Assembly (NCBI RefSeq): GCF_900100165.1
Contig: NZ_FNEO01000003.1
Span: 62,001 to 126,000, forward strand
DNA length: 64,000 nt
Reading direction: 5' to 3'
Origin: Flavobacterium glycines
GTDB taxonomy: Bacteria; Bacteroidota; Bacteroidia; Flavobacteriales; Flavobacteriaceae
A model generated the notes under the pieces. It had not been told where the DNA came from, made no database searches, and saw only the letters and a list, made by a program, of their open reading frames with translations. Made by a program: the position numbers and the translations under genes. Of this stretch, positions 54,648 through 62,973 are shown piece by piece (position 1 is the first letter of the stretch; the number at the start of each line of letters is the position of its first letter).

Positions 54648-54764
54648 ATCTTACTATTTTATAAATTCGACAAACTTTAATAACTTCGAAAAGCTTAAAT
54701 ATAATGGGATACTATAAATTCTTATTTTCTGTTTAATCTTTAGACGCACATAATATTAACACTA

Positions 54765-55481
54765 ATGAAAAAATACTATTTACATAACGGTGTCGAAAGC
54801 AGCGGTCCTTTTGACCTGACCGAATTAGAAATGAAACAAATTACAGCAACTACTCCGGTATGGTTTTCAGGAATGCCGGATTGGAAAACGGCTGCAGAAA
54901 TAGACGAACTACAAATACTCTTAAAAGTTAGTCCGCCTCCATTTAAATCACTTCCGACAGAATTGGAACCGGAACCAAAAGAAAAAGTAAAAAAAACAAA
55001 ACTTATGGGACTTCATAAGAATACATTTTATTTGGTTTTACTATTTGTATCATTAATTATTGGAAGTTTTGTTTTAAATATTTTAGAAGAAAACAGAAAA
55101 GCGGAATTAAGTAAAATAAACCACCAAACTGAAATTGAAAACAGACAATTTTTACTAAAAGAGAGAGAAATTAAGGAACAAAATGAACGTTTAGCCGAAC
55201 AACAAAGACAAGAAGCAGAACGTATTGCCCGAGAAAGAAAGGATACAATAAACAAAAGACTTTCTGAAATAAAAATTGAGAAAATAGAAAATCAAACGCT
55301 TTTAGATGAAGCTAAAAACAAATTGCTCAAAGCCAACAATTTTCAATTTTTTAGAACTGCTGATGAAAAAAGTAAAGAAATAAATGTGTTACAAACTGAA
55401 ATTTCACACCTTAAAAGCGAACTGGAAATATTAGAAAATGAGCAAAATCAACTGAATTTAGAGCTGGAAAGAACACACTAG
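54765..55481 (+). CDS. GYF_2 (DUF4339) domain membrane protein with coiled coil
   Basis: The 238-residue protein has an N-terminal DUF4339/GYF_2 domain (residues about 1-55: MKKYYLHNGVESSGPFDLTE, then PVWFSGMPDWKTA), a proline/lysine linker, one transmembrane helix (YLVLLFVSLIIGSFVLNIL, about 87-106) and a long coiled coil rich in Glu, Lys and Gln to the end. GYF_2 domains are thought to bind proline-rich or other short segments. It is probably an inner-membrane protein with its N-terminus in the cytoplasm. It lies 36 bases before the 2H phosphoesterase gene. Confidence 0.75.
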   Translation: MKKYYLHNGVESSGPFDLTELEMKQITATTPVWFSGMPDWKTAAEIDELQILLKVSPPPFKSLPTELEPEPKEKVKKTKLMGLHKNTFYLVLLFVSLIIGSFVLNILEENRKAELSKINHQTEIENRQFLLKEREIKEQNERLAEQQRQEAERIARERKDTINKRLSEIKIEKIENQTLLDEAKNKLLKANNFQFFRTADEKSKEINVLQTEISHLKSELEILENEQNQLNLELERTH

Positions 55482-55517
55482 AAAGCAACTAAAGTTTCTT
55501 ACTTAATCTAAAACAAA

Positions 55518-56081
55518 ATGGAAAATCGTTATTCATTAGTTATAAGTCCGCCTGAAACGATTATTGATTTGGTAAAAATCATGAAAAACGAATTAGCGCA
55601 TGAGATAGGCTGGTTTCACAGCAAAAATTCATTGGCACATATTACAATTAATGAGTTCATGGCTAATGAAAATGAAATCGAAAGTATTAAGAAACAATTA
55701 GATACTATCTGTGAAAGTCTAAAGCCAGTTTTTGTATGCTTAAACAGCTTTGACCACTATCCTAATGGTGCTTTTTTCATTGCTCCGGATACTGTTTCAA
55801 AAATTGCTTTGAAACAAATCATGAAACACATCAACCAATCTTTTCCAATAAAAACAATCTTTAAAAACAACGAACCACATTTATCCATTGCCCGTAAATT
55901 AACTTCTGAGAATATATCCAAAAGCTACCGCTTATTTTCCAAACCAATTGATTTGAAATTTGAATGCAAGAGCATTGCACTTCGGTTGTTTAATCCTAAA
56001 ATAAAGCAATTTGAAATAATTGCCTATTTCGAATTGAGGAATAACCCAAAACCTACATTTGAGCAGGGAACTCTTTTTTAG
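55518..56081 (+). CDS. 2'-5' RNA ligase-like 2H phosphoesterase
   Basis: The 187-residue protein has two His motifs of the 2H phosphoesterase superfamily (LigT type): LAHITINEF near residues 40-48 and EPHLSIARK near 117-125. The spacing of about 76 residues is normal. Members cleave cyclic phosphodiesters or 2'-5' linkages in RNA and nucleotides. The actual substrate is unknown. It probably shares a transcript with the GYF_2 gene (36-base gap). Confidence 0.82.
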   Translation: MENRYSLVISPPETIIDLVKIMKNELAHEIGWFHSKNSLAHITINEFMANENEIESIKKQLDTICESLKPVFVCLNSFDHYPNGAFFIAPDTVSKIALKQIMKHINQSFPIKTIFKNNEPHLSIARKLTSENISKSYRLFSKPIDLKFECKSIALRLFNPKIKQFEIIAYFELRNNPKPTFEQGTLF

Positions 56082-56261
56082 TTTTATCAAAACTAAAAAA
56101 CATTAAATATTTTTTGATAAAATCAAAAATCGTAATTTTAAGATACGAAATAACCTCAATACTAAATCAGTCTAAAAAAGCAATAAATAGATGCAATTGA
56201 GGCAATAACGAAGAGCTTAAACAATAACATATGACCGATAAACAACAATAAATATCAACAT

Positions 56262-57407
56262 ATGAAAAAGCATTTCAACATTATCATAGCGGGAGCAGGC
56301 GGAATAGCAGAAGCAGCGGGTTTGATTCTAGCTGAATGGAGCGAAGTTACTCCTTCTCTATTTATTGGAAACAGAACGCTCGCTAAAGCACAATCTGTAG
56401 CTAATTGGATTAAGGAAGGAACGACAAAACAGTGTGCTGTAGAACCTTTTCTACTTCCTGAAGAAGAATTGACTGAGGAAATGAAAATAATTTTCGACGA
56501 AGCCGACATTATTTTGGATTGTTTACCGGGAAATCAGGCTCCAAGAATAGCAAAACTGGCTCAGGAATTTCATTTGCATTATGCAAATCTTACCGAATAC
56601 GTTGCCGAAACCGAAGAAATTATTGCTTTTGCAAAAGATGCTAAAACGGGTTTTATACTACAAACAGGAATTGCACCGGGTTATATTGATGTACTTGCTA
56701 ACTACTTATTTCAACAATTTTGTATTGACTTCAATGTAAATACAGCAGATAAATTAGAATTTAAAGTAGGTGCATTGACTAAAAATGCAGTAGCTCCGCA
56801 TTATTATGGTTTTACCTGGAGTCCTATTGGTGTTGCTACCGAATACCTGAAAAATGTAATAACTATAAGGAACTTTAATAAAACCGAACTCCCAGCCTTA
56901 TCCGAAAAAACTACAATAATTCTCAACGGAGTTACTTATGAAGCCGATTTGACTTCAGGAGGTGCTGCCGATTTACCAGATACCTTGACTGGAAAAGTAC
57001 GGGATTTGGATTACAAAACCTTACGCTTCCCGGGTCACTATGATTGGATTCAAAATCAAATAGCAACGATTGGTAACTCAGAAAATAGAATTACAGAATT
57101 GCAAAAGATTATGGAAAAAGAAATTCCTCTCTTTGAAGATGACCAAATCATATTGTTCGCTGCTGTGGAAGGTAAAGATATTAAAGGAATTTTGAGAAGA
57201 CGTGAAATCACCAAATGTATTCTTCCACTAAAAGTTGGAAACCATCAATTACGTGCTATTCAAACCACAACTGCAGCTTCTTTAGTACAATCAGCTCAAT
57301 TATTACTTGAACAAAATTTAAAAGGAGTTATTCTTCAAAGTCAAATTGAATCAAACTCTTTTTTGAACGGAAATTTCATCGTTCCTGTTTACGGGAAAAT
57401 AGAATAG
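56262..57407 (+). CDS. Saccharopine dehydrogenase-like NAD(P)-binding protein
   Basis: The 381-residue protein begins with a Rossmann fold, IIIAGAGGIAEAAGLILAEW (GxGGxA pattern), followed by DEADIILDCLPGNQAPRIAK and ILQTGIAPGYIDVLANYLF, the layout of saccharopine dehydrogenase/reductase-like proteins. The C-terminal domain (DLTSGGAADLPDTLTGKVRDLDYKTLR) is the typical catalytic half. The enzyme might act in lysine or another amino-acid pathway; the substrate is not known. It stands alone, 180 bases after the 2H gene, and is convergent with LacI across a 113-base inverted-repeat region. Confidence 0.8.
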   Translation: MKKHFNIIIAGAGGIAEAAGLILAEWSEVTPSLFIGNRTLAKAQSVANWIKEGTTKQCAVEPFLLPEEELTEEMKIIFDEADIILDCLPGNQAPRIAKLAQEFHLHYANLTEYVAETEEIIAFAKDAKTGFILQTGIAPGYIDVLANYLFQQFCIDFNVNTADKLEFKVGALTKNAVAPHYYGFTWSPIGVATEYLKNVITIRNFNKTELPALSEKTTIILNGVTYEADLTSGGAADLPDTLTGKVRDLDYKTLRFPGHYDWIQNQIATIGNSENRITELQKIMEKEIPLFEDDQIILFAAVEGKDIKGILRRREITKCILPLKVGNHQLRAIQTTTAASLVQSAQLLLEQNLKGVILQSQIESNSFLNGNFIVPVYGKIE

Positions 57408-57432
57408 CACCTAAAATTTTCGCTGAAAAAAA

Positions 57433-57513
57433 GAACACAGATTTAAGAAATTTGAAAAATAAAAACAGATTTTCTAAAATTTTTATCTGATAAAATTTCT
57501 TAAATCTGTGTTC
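57433..57513. repeat. Long nested inverted repeat between saccharopine dehydrogenase-like and lacI genes
   Basis: A 21-base perfect inverted repeat has its left arm at 57433-57453 (starting GAACACAGATTTAAG) and its right arm at 57493-57513. An inner hairpin, CAGAT...ATCTG, and the 17-mer ACAGATTTTCTAAAATT (57465-57481) are shared with the element at 21704-21772. It could terminate both convergent transcripts. Confidence 0.7.
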
Positions 57514-57520
57514 CCAAATA

Positions 57521-58546
57521 CTACTTCAAATCCCTATTAGAAGATTGTCTAATTATCAATTCCGGTTCCAGAATGATTCGGTTAATCGTTTTTTTCTTAG
57601 GATTTTTCATTCGCTCCAGAAAAGCTTCAGCAGTTAATTTTCCTATTTGGTCACTATGCTGATTTACTGTCGAAATTGATGGTTGGGTAAGCGAAGTAAA
57701 AGGCTCGTCACTAAAACCGATTAAAGCGATTTCCTCAGGAACTTTGATATTATTTTCTAAAAGTACCTGCAAAGCACCCAAAGCCGCAATATCTCCCGCC
57801 ACATAAACTGCATCAGGTCTTTCCGACGAATCCAATAATTGCTGCATAATTCGGCGTCCGTCTTCCAAGCGTAAATTACTTTCGATAATCCAATTTTCTT
57901 TACTTTCTAAATTCCATTTTTCAAGCGCATCTTTATAGCCACGAATACGCTCTTTATAAATTCGAATATGCTTAAATCCTGCGATATGAGCAATGCGATT
58001 GCAATTTTGTGAAACCAAATGATCAACAACTAAATGGCTACTTTTATAATCGTCAATTCCCACATAATCCACATTCAATTCCTCTTCACCTCTGTCAAAT
58101 AGTACCAATTCCGTTTTGGATTTTATTTTTTGATAATATTCTAAATTGGTCGTTTCATTCGCCATCGAAGCAATAATCCCGTCGACCTGAATTTTTAACA
58201 AAGTATCAATTTCCTGGCATTCTTTGACATACAATTCATTCGATTGTGTCATAATGATATTGTAACCATTGAGGTTAAGTACTTTTTCGATATTTTCCAC
58301 TACCGAAGAAAAAAAATGACTGTTTACGCGAGGAATAATAACACCAACCAAATTACTCTTCCCTTTACGCAAAGCACTCGACAAATAATTGGGCTGATAA
58401 TCCAATTGAATTGCAGCTTCTTTCACCGCAATTTTAGTCTTTTCACTTATTCTGGGATGATTATTCAATGCTTTAGAAACCGCCGAAGGTGTTAAACCCA
58501 ATACGGCAGCAATATCTTTTATCGTGGATTTTTTTTTATTCTCCAA
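57521..58546 (-). CDS. LacI family transcriptional regulator
   Basis: The 341-residue protein has an N-terminal LacI helix-turn-helix (residues about 7-55: TIKDIAAVLGLTPSAVSKAL, then NHPRISEKTKIAVKEAA and the hinge QPNYLSSALRKGKSN) and a periplasmic-binding-protein-like effector domain (VGVIIPRVNSHFFSSVVENI to the C-terminus). It is divergent from the dehydrogenase-lactonase-SDR operon. Two LacI-type palindromes lie between them, so it probably represses both. The effector could be a deoxysugar intermediate. Confidence 0.94.
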   Translation of the reverse strand: MENKKKSTIKDIAAVLGLTPSAVSKALNNHPRISEKTKIAVKEAAIQLDYQPNYLSSALRKGKSNLVGVIIPRVNSHFFSSVVENIEKVLNLNGYNIIMTQSNELYVKECQEIDTLLKIQVDGIIASMANETTNLEYYQKIKSKTELVLFDRGEEELNVDYVGIDDYKSSHLVVDHLVSQNCNRIAHIAGFKHIRIYKERIRGYKDALEKWNLESKENWIIESNLRLEDGRRIMQQLLDSSERPDAVYVAGDIAALGALQVLLENNIKVPEEIALIGFSDEPFTSLTQPSISTVNQHSDQIGKLTAEAFLERMKNPKKKTINRIILEPELIIRQSSNRDLK

Positions 58547-58560
58547 TTAGTTTTTATATT

Positions 58561-58578
58561 TGTTCAATCGATTGAACA
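58561..58578. promoter_or_regulatory. LacI operator O1 (18-base perfect palindrome)
   Basis: TGTTCAATCGATTGAACA is a perfect palindrome with a central CG, as expected for a LacI-family site, 15 bases upstream of the lacI ATG. It overlaps the lacI promoter (TTG 58606-58604, 19-base spacer, TATTTTTG 58584-58577 on the minus strand) and a plus-strand TATATTTG (58555-58562). Confidence 0.82.
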
Positions 58579-58606
58579 AAAATAGGATTTTAAACGAAAA
58601 GCACAA
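58577..58606 (-). promoter_or_regulatory. Promoter of lacI
   Basis: On the minus strand TTG (58606-58604), 19 bases and TATTTTTG (58584-58577) match the consensus. Transcription would start inside operator O1, so autorepression is expected. Confidence 0.55.
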
Positions 58607-58640
58607 TACATTTTTAGTTGTGTTTTTTTATTTCAAAAAC

Positions 58641-58658
58641 TGTTCAAACGTTGGAACA
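58641..58658. promoter_or_regulatory. LacI operator O2
   Basis: TGTTCAAACGTTGGAACA matches O1 at 15 of 18 positions and has one mismatch between its own halves. It lies 19 bases before the dehydrogenase ATG, exactly 80 bases from O1. Confidence 0.75.
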
Positions 58659-58676
58659 AATAAAATAATCAAGAAA

Positions 58677-59693
58677 ATGAAATACATTGTTTGCGAAAAA
58701 CCGGGTGAATTTATTCTAAAAGAAAAAGAAGCACCTGTTAGAAAAGAAAATGAAGCCTTATTACAAATCAACAAGGTTGGAATCTGCGGAACCGATTTAC
58801 ACGCTTATGGCGGAAATCAGGCTTTCTTTAGCTATCCTAGAATCTTAGGACACGAATTAGCTTCGACAGTTCTTGAAATTGGAGACAATCCTAGAGGAAT
58901 TAAAGCCGGAGATAATGTGGTTATTATGCCTTATGTAAGCTGCGGGACTTGTATCGCTTGCCGAAACGGAAAAACCAACTGCTGTACCAATATCAAAGTT
59001 TTAGGTGTTCATACTGACGGCGGAATGCAGGAACAAATTACGGTTCCTACTTCTATCCTATTGCCTGCTAACAATTTATCTGATGACCAAATGGCTATTG
59101 TAGAGCCATTGGCAATTGGAGCTCACGCTATCCGCAGAGCTGCCATTGTTCCGGGAGAAACTGTTGCAGTTGTAGGTTGCGGCCCTATTGGAATTGGGAT
59201 TATGAAACTGGCTCAAATTGCCGGTGCTAAAGTAATTGCGATTGATATGAATGAGCAACGTTTGGCTTACGCCAAAGAAAAAATAGGTGTAGATTACACC
59301 GTAAAAGCAGGTGAAAACACAGTTGAAGAAATTACAAAAATTACCAATGGTGATTTGTGTACAGCTGTTTTTGACGCTTCAGGACACAAAGGTGCTTTAG
59401 AAACTTGTCCTAACTATATGTCCCACGGTGGTCGTTTTGTTTTGGTTGGTTTATCTAAAGGAGAAATGACTTATAGCCACCCTGCCATTCATGCTAAAGA
59501 AATGACTTTGATGTGCAGCCGAAATGCTACAACGGAAGATTTCGAACATGTAATCAGTATTTTAGACCAATTTCCAACGGAATCCTACATTAGCCACAAT
59601 GTTCCTTATACTGAAATGATTGCCAATTTTGACAGCTGGTTAAATCCTGCAACAGGAGTTATCAAAGCTACAGTAGATTTTAAATTAAAATAA
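58677..59693 (+). CDS. Zinc-binding alcohol dehydrogenase family protein, probable sugar (L-fucose) dehydrogenase
   Basis: The 338-residue MDR enzyme has the catalytic zinc site in VGICGTDLHAYGG and GHE, four Cys for structural zinc (CGTCIACRNGKTNCC) and the NAD motif VVGCGPIGIG. In similar operons it oxidises a sugar or sugar acid. With the lactonase-like and SDR genes downstream, L-fucose or a related 6-deoxyhexose is the best guess. I use the ATG at 58677, since the in-frame extension to 58560 begins at a TTG inside operator O1 and encodes the operators rather than protein. The lactonase gene follows after 2 bases. Confidence 0.85.
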   Translation: MKYIVCEKPGEFILKEKEAPVRKENEALLQINKVGICGTDLHAYGGNQAFFSYPRILGHELASTVLEIGDNPRGIKAGDNVVIMPYVSCGTCIACRNGKTNCCTNIKVLGVHTDGGMQEQITVPTSILLPANNLSDDQMAIVEPLAIGAHAIRRAAIVPGETVAVVGCGPIGIGIMKLAQIAGAKVIAIDMNEQRLAYAKEKIGVDYTVKAGENTVEEITKITNGDLCTAVFDASGHKGALETCPNYMSHGGRFVLVGLSKGEMTYSHPAIHAKEMTLMCSRNATTEDFEHVISILDQFPTESYISHNVPYTEMIANFDSWLNPATGVIKATVDFKLK

Positions 59694-59695
59694 TC

Positions 59696-60523
59696 ATGGT
59701 AATAGATTCGCATCAGCATTTTTGGATATACGAAACCGAAAAACACGCCTGGATAGACGATGACATGAAAGTGATTCGTAAAAATTTTCTGCCTGAGGAT
59801 TTAAGAATTGTATATCAGGAGAACAACGTTGATGGTTGCGTGGCTGTTCAGGCTGACCAAACATTAGCAGAAACGGATTTTCTTTTAGATTTAGCCGAGA
59901 AAAACGACTTTATCAAAGGAATTGTGGGCTGGGTCGATTTAAGAGCTGCTAATATTGACGAAGTTTTAAATCAATACATTGCATTTCCAAAACTAAAAGG
60001 TTTCAGACATGTGGTTCAGGGAGAAGCCGATCATAACTTTATGTTACGTCCTGATTTCCTAAACGGAATTGCAGAATTGGAAAAACACAATTTCACTTAT
60101 GACATTCTTATTTTTCCGCACCAATTAGGAGCGGCTTTAGAATTAGTACGACGTTTTCCAAATCAAAAATTCGTAATTGATCACATTGCGAAACCCTACA
60201 TAAAAGACGGATTTTATGACGGTTGGGCTTCTTTAATGAAAGCGATTAGTGAATATCCAAATATCTATTGCAAACTTTCAGGAATGACCACCGAAGCCGA
60301 TTACAACAACTGGACTTCGGAACAAATCGAACCTTATATGGAATTGGTTTTGGAAGCTTTTGGAACAAACAGAATCTTGTTTGGTTCTGATTGGCCGGTA
60401 TGTCTGGTAGCAGGAAATTATACAAAAACAAAAGAATTAGTAACCAATTTTATTGCAAAATTAAGCTCAGAAGAGCAAGCCGCTATCATGGGAGGGAATG
60501 CAATTAAATTTTATAACTTATAA
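59696..60523 (+). CDS. Amidohydrolase family protein, probable L-fucono-lactonase
   Basis: The 275-residue protein is an amidohydrolase_2 TIM-barrel enzyme: VIDSHQHFWIYETEKHAWID at the start (metal-binding His), FVIDHIAKP, and GSDWPVC near the C-terminus (Asp). This group includes L-rhamnono-, L-fucono- and galactarolactonases that open sugar lactones made by the preceding dehydrogenase. It begins 2 bases after the dehydrogenase stop and is 3 bases from the following SDR gene, so the three are translationally linked. The exact lactone is inferred. Confidence 0.85.
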   Translation: MVIDSHQHFWIYETEKHAWIDDDMKVIRKNFLPEDLRIVYQENNVDGCVAVQADQTLAETDFLLDLAEKNDFIKGIVGWVDLRAANIDEVLNQYIAFPKLKGFRHVVQGEADHNFMLRPDFLNGIAELEKHNFTYDILIFPHQLGAALELVRRFPNQKFVIDHIAKPYIKDGFYDGWASLMKAISEYPNIYCKLSGMTTEADYNNWTSEQIEPYMELVLEAFGTNRILFGSDWPVCLVAGNYTKTKELVTNFIAKLSSEEQAAIMGGNAIKFYNL

Positions 60524-60526
60524 ATT

Positions 60527-61318
60527 ATGGATTTAGGATTAAAAGGAAAAGTAGTCGTTATTACGGGTGCTGCAGGAATCAAAGGAAGTATTGGAGAAAC
60601 TATCCTTCAACATTTGGCAGCCGAAGGTGCTATTCCGGCTGTTATTGACAGAAACGACAGAGGTTTTGGATATGTTGAGGAATTACAAAAAAAAGGAATT
60701 GATGCTTTATTTTGTAAAACAGATGTAACTAATCCTGTAGAAATTGAAAATGCCGTTGCTAAAATTGCCGAAAAATATGGTCGTATTGATGCTTTAATCA
60801 ACAACGTAGGAGTAAATGACGGAGCTGGTTTAGATGCTTCTTACGAGGAATTCATGAATTCTTTGAAATTAAATATGGTAAGTTATTTTGTAACTGTAAA
60901 AAGTGCACTTCCTTACTTAAAAGCGTCTAAAGGTCCAATTTTAAATATTGGTTCCAAAGTAGGATTAACAGGACAAGGTGGAACTTCAGGATATGCAGCT
61001 GCCAAAGGTGGAGTTCTGGGATTAACCCGCGAATGGGCTGTGGATTTAATTAAATATTCAATTCGTGTAAATGCAATTATCATTGCCGAAAGTTGGACTC
61101 CTGCTTATGATACCTGGATTAAAACATTGGAAAACGGAGAAGAAAAATTACAATCTATTGTAAAGAAAATTCCTTTAGAAAACCGTATGACTACTCCGGA
61201 CGAAATTGCAGATACTTGTTTGTTTACCATTTCTGAAAGATCTTCTCATACTACAGGACAATTTATTTTCTGTGACGGAGGTTATGTTCATTTAGACCGA
61301 GCATTACTAACAGAATAA
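60527..61318 (+). CDS. SDR family oxidoreductase in deoxysugar oxidation operon
   Basis: The 263-residue short-chain dehydrogenase has the NAD(P) motif TGAAGIKGSIG, INNVGVN, the catalytic Ser of NIGSKVGL and YAAAK. Related enzymes in such operons are L-fucose dehydrogenase or 2-keto-3-deoxy-L-fuconate dehydrogenase. It is the last gene of the LacI-controlled trio. No fuconate dehydratase or aldolase is present. A perfect 13-base terminator follows at 61336-61373. Confidence 0.85.
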   Translation: MDLGLKGKVVVITGAAGIKGSIGETILQHLAAEGAIPAVIDRNDRGFGYVEELQKKGIDALFCKTDVTNPVEIENAVAKIAEKYGRIDALINNVGVNDGAGLDASYEEFMNSLKLNMVSYFVTVKSALPYLKASKGPILNIGSKVGLTGQGGTSGYAAAKGGVLGLTREWAVDLIKYSIRVNAIIIAESWTPAYDTWIKTLENGEEKLQSIVKKIPLENRMTTPDEIADTCLFTISERSSHTTGQFIFCDGGYVHLDRALLTE

Positions 61319-61335
61319 ACGGTTAGTACTTAAAT

Positions 61336-61373
61336 AAAAAATCCGTCCCGATAGTTATCTGGACGGATTTTTT
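61336..61373. terminator. Bidirectional intrinsic terminator
   Basis: AAAAAATCCGTCC (61336-61348) and GGACGGATTTTTT (61361-61373) form a perfect 13-base stem with a 12-base loop, between the convergent SDR and MoxR-like genes. Confidence 0.9.
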
Positions 61374-61386
61374 CGTTTCAAATACT

Positions 61387-62850
61387 TTATAATTTACTGA
61401 TATAACTTCCGTAAATATCTTTAAACTGGTAGCCATCAGCAATTCGATCTTTGCTTAGTTTTCGATATTCTACTAAACCCCACAGAATAAATTCTTTTAC
61501 AAAAAACTTATCTTCTTTGGCAAAATCCGGTTGGTATTCTTTTAGCAAAATTTCCAATGGCACCACTGCCGCTAAAATATTTTGGTATTCTTCATCAGAA
61601 CAATCATCCAATAATTCGAAACCACTTTCGGCAAAAAACCATTCTATCAAATCCGAATAAGCTGTTTTTTCATTTGGCTTTTCCAATTTTTCAATTTTTG
61701 GAAAATAATTAGGGAATAAAGTTTTAACTGCTTCTGCAATTAAACGTTCAGCAACCGCAGCAGCTCCCTCCTGCTCTCCTTCATAAACCAATTCCACTTT
61801 TCCCGTAATAGCTGGAATAATTCCCATAAAATCTGACAATCGCAAAGTAGTTTTATCGACACCAGCTTTTAAAGTGCGACGTTCGGCTGTACTTAGCAAA
61901 TTCTCATAAGCGGTAATACTCATTCTGGCACTTACCCCGCTTTTATGATCGATAAATTCGCTTTCTCTGGCCTCAAAACTAATTTGTTCTAATAAATCTT
62001 TGGCTAATGAAGGCACATAAACTGCTTCACTTTGAATAGTATCTAACTTAGCTTCCTGTTCCGTAATTTTTCTGGCAATCTCAAGGGTTTCCGGATAATG
62101 AGTCAAAATCTGAGAACCTATCCTGTCTTTCAACGGCGTTACAATACTTCCGCGATTCGTATAATCTTCCGGATTTGCTGTAAATACAAATTGCATATCA
62201 AGTGGCATTCGCACCTTAAATCCGCGAATCTGAATATCACCTTCCTGCAAAATATTAAATAAAGCAACCTGAATTCGGGCTTGCAAATCCGGTAATTCGT
62301 TTATCACAAAAATACATCGATTGGCACGCGGAATCATCCCAAAATGAATCACGCGATCATCAGCATAAGACAATTTTAAATTAGCCGCTTTTATAGGATC
62401 AACATCACCTATCAAATCGGCAACAGTTACATCAGGAGTGGCAAGTTTTTCAAAAAAACGCTCACTTCTGTGCAACCAGGAAATAGGCGTTTCATCTCCT
62501 TTATCTATAATTAAATCTTTAGCAAAACGCGAAATAGGATTTAATGGATCATCGTTTATTTCAGAACCGCTCACATACGGAATGTATTCATCAAGTAATT
62601 CGACCATTTTACGGGCCAATCGGGTTTTGGCCTGACCGCGAAGTCCCAATAAATTGATGTTATGTCGCGAAAGAATAGCCCGTTCCAACTCAGGAATTAC
62701 AGTGTTTTCAAAACCATGAACTCCTTCAAATGTGGGAACTCCCAATTTAATTTTTTCTCTCAAATTGTTACGCAATTCGTCTTTTATGCTTTTACTTTTA
62801 TAGCCGAAAGCTTTTAATTCACCTAAAGTATTAATAGTTTCTATTTTCAT
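61387..62850 (-). CDS. MoxR-like/magnesium chelatase-type AAA ATPase
   Basis: The 487-residue protein is an AAA+ ATPase of the MoxR/ChlI type. The Walker A region is LLGLRGQAKTRLARKM, where GxxxxGK is altered to GLRGQAK. The Walker B region is CIFVINELPDL, with Asn in place of the usual Asp. Sensor 1 is FTANPEDYTNRGS. The C-terminal part holds a lid and extra helical region of about 150 residues. MoxR ATPases remodel partner VWA proteins; the VWA gene 123 bases upstream in the same direction fits that pairing. Confidence 0.88.
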   Translation of the reverse strand: MKIETINTLGELKAFGYKSKSIKDELRNNLREKIKLGVPTFEGVHGFENTVIPELERAILSRHNINLLGLRGQAKTRLARKMVELLDEYIPYVSGSEINDDPLNPISRFAKDLIIDKGDETPISWLHRSERFFEKLATPDVTVADLIGDVDPIKAANLKLSYADDRVIHFGMIPRANRCIFVINELPDLQARIQVALFNILQEGDIQIRGFKVRMPLDMQFVFTANPEDYTNRGSIVTPLKDRIGSQILTHYPETLEIARKITEQEAKLDTIQSEAVYVPSLAKDLLEQISFEARESEFIDHKSGVSARMSITAYENLLSTAERRTLKAGVDKTTLRLSDFMGIIPAITGKVELVYEGEQEGAAAVAERLIAEAVKTLFPNYFPKIEKLEKPNEKTAYSDLIEWFFAESGFELLDDCSDEEYQNILAAVVPLEILLKEYQPDFAKEDKFFVKEFILWGLVEYRKLSKDRIADGYQFKDIYGSYISKL

Positions 62851-62973
62851 ATTTAAAATTTAAAGATTGAAACATTGAATAATTTAAAAATATATTCAGT
62901 TTTATCAAATAAATACCATTGTTCCTAATTTCTTTTTTCTTGCTTCTTTGTTCTATTTTCTAATTACTTCAAT

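Noticed and set aside
54661..54675. ATAAATTCGACAAAC as a fourth copy of the susC/GH29 motif
   Set aside because: It lacks the CAATGAC half, is in the wrong orientation relative to the downstream gene and lies in AT-rich sequence where partial matches are expected.
10245..61380. Integrase, transposase or phage genes within the accessory region
   Set aside because: No product in either strand resembles these; the only mobile-element trace is the short ORF at 9903-10172.
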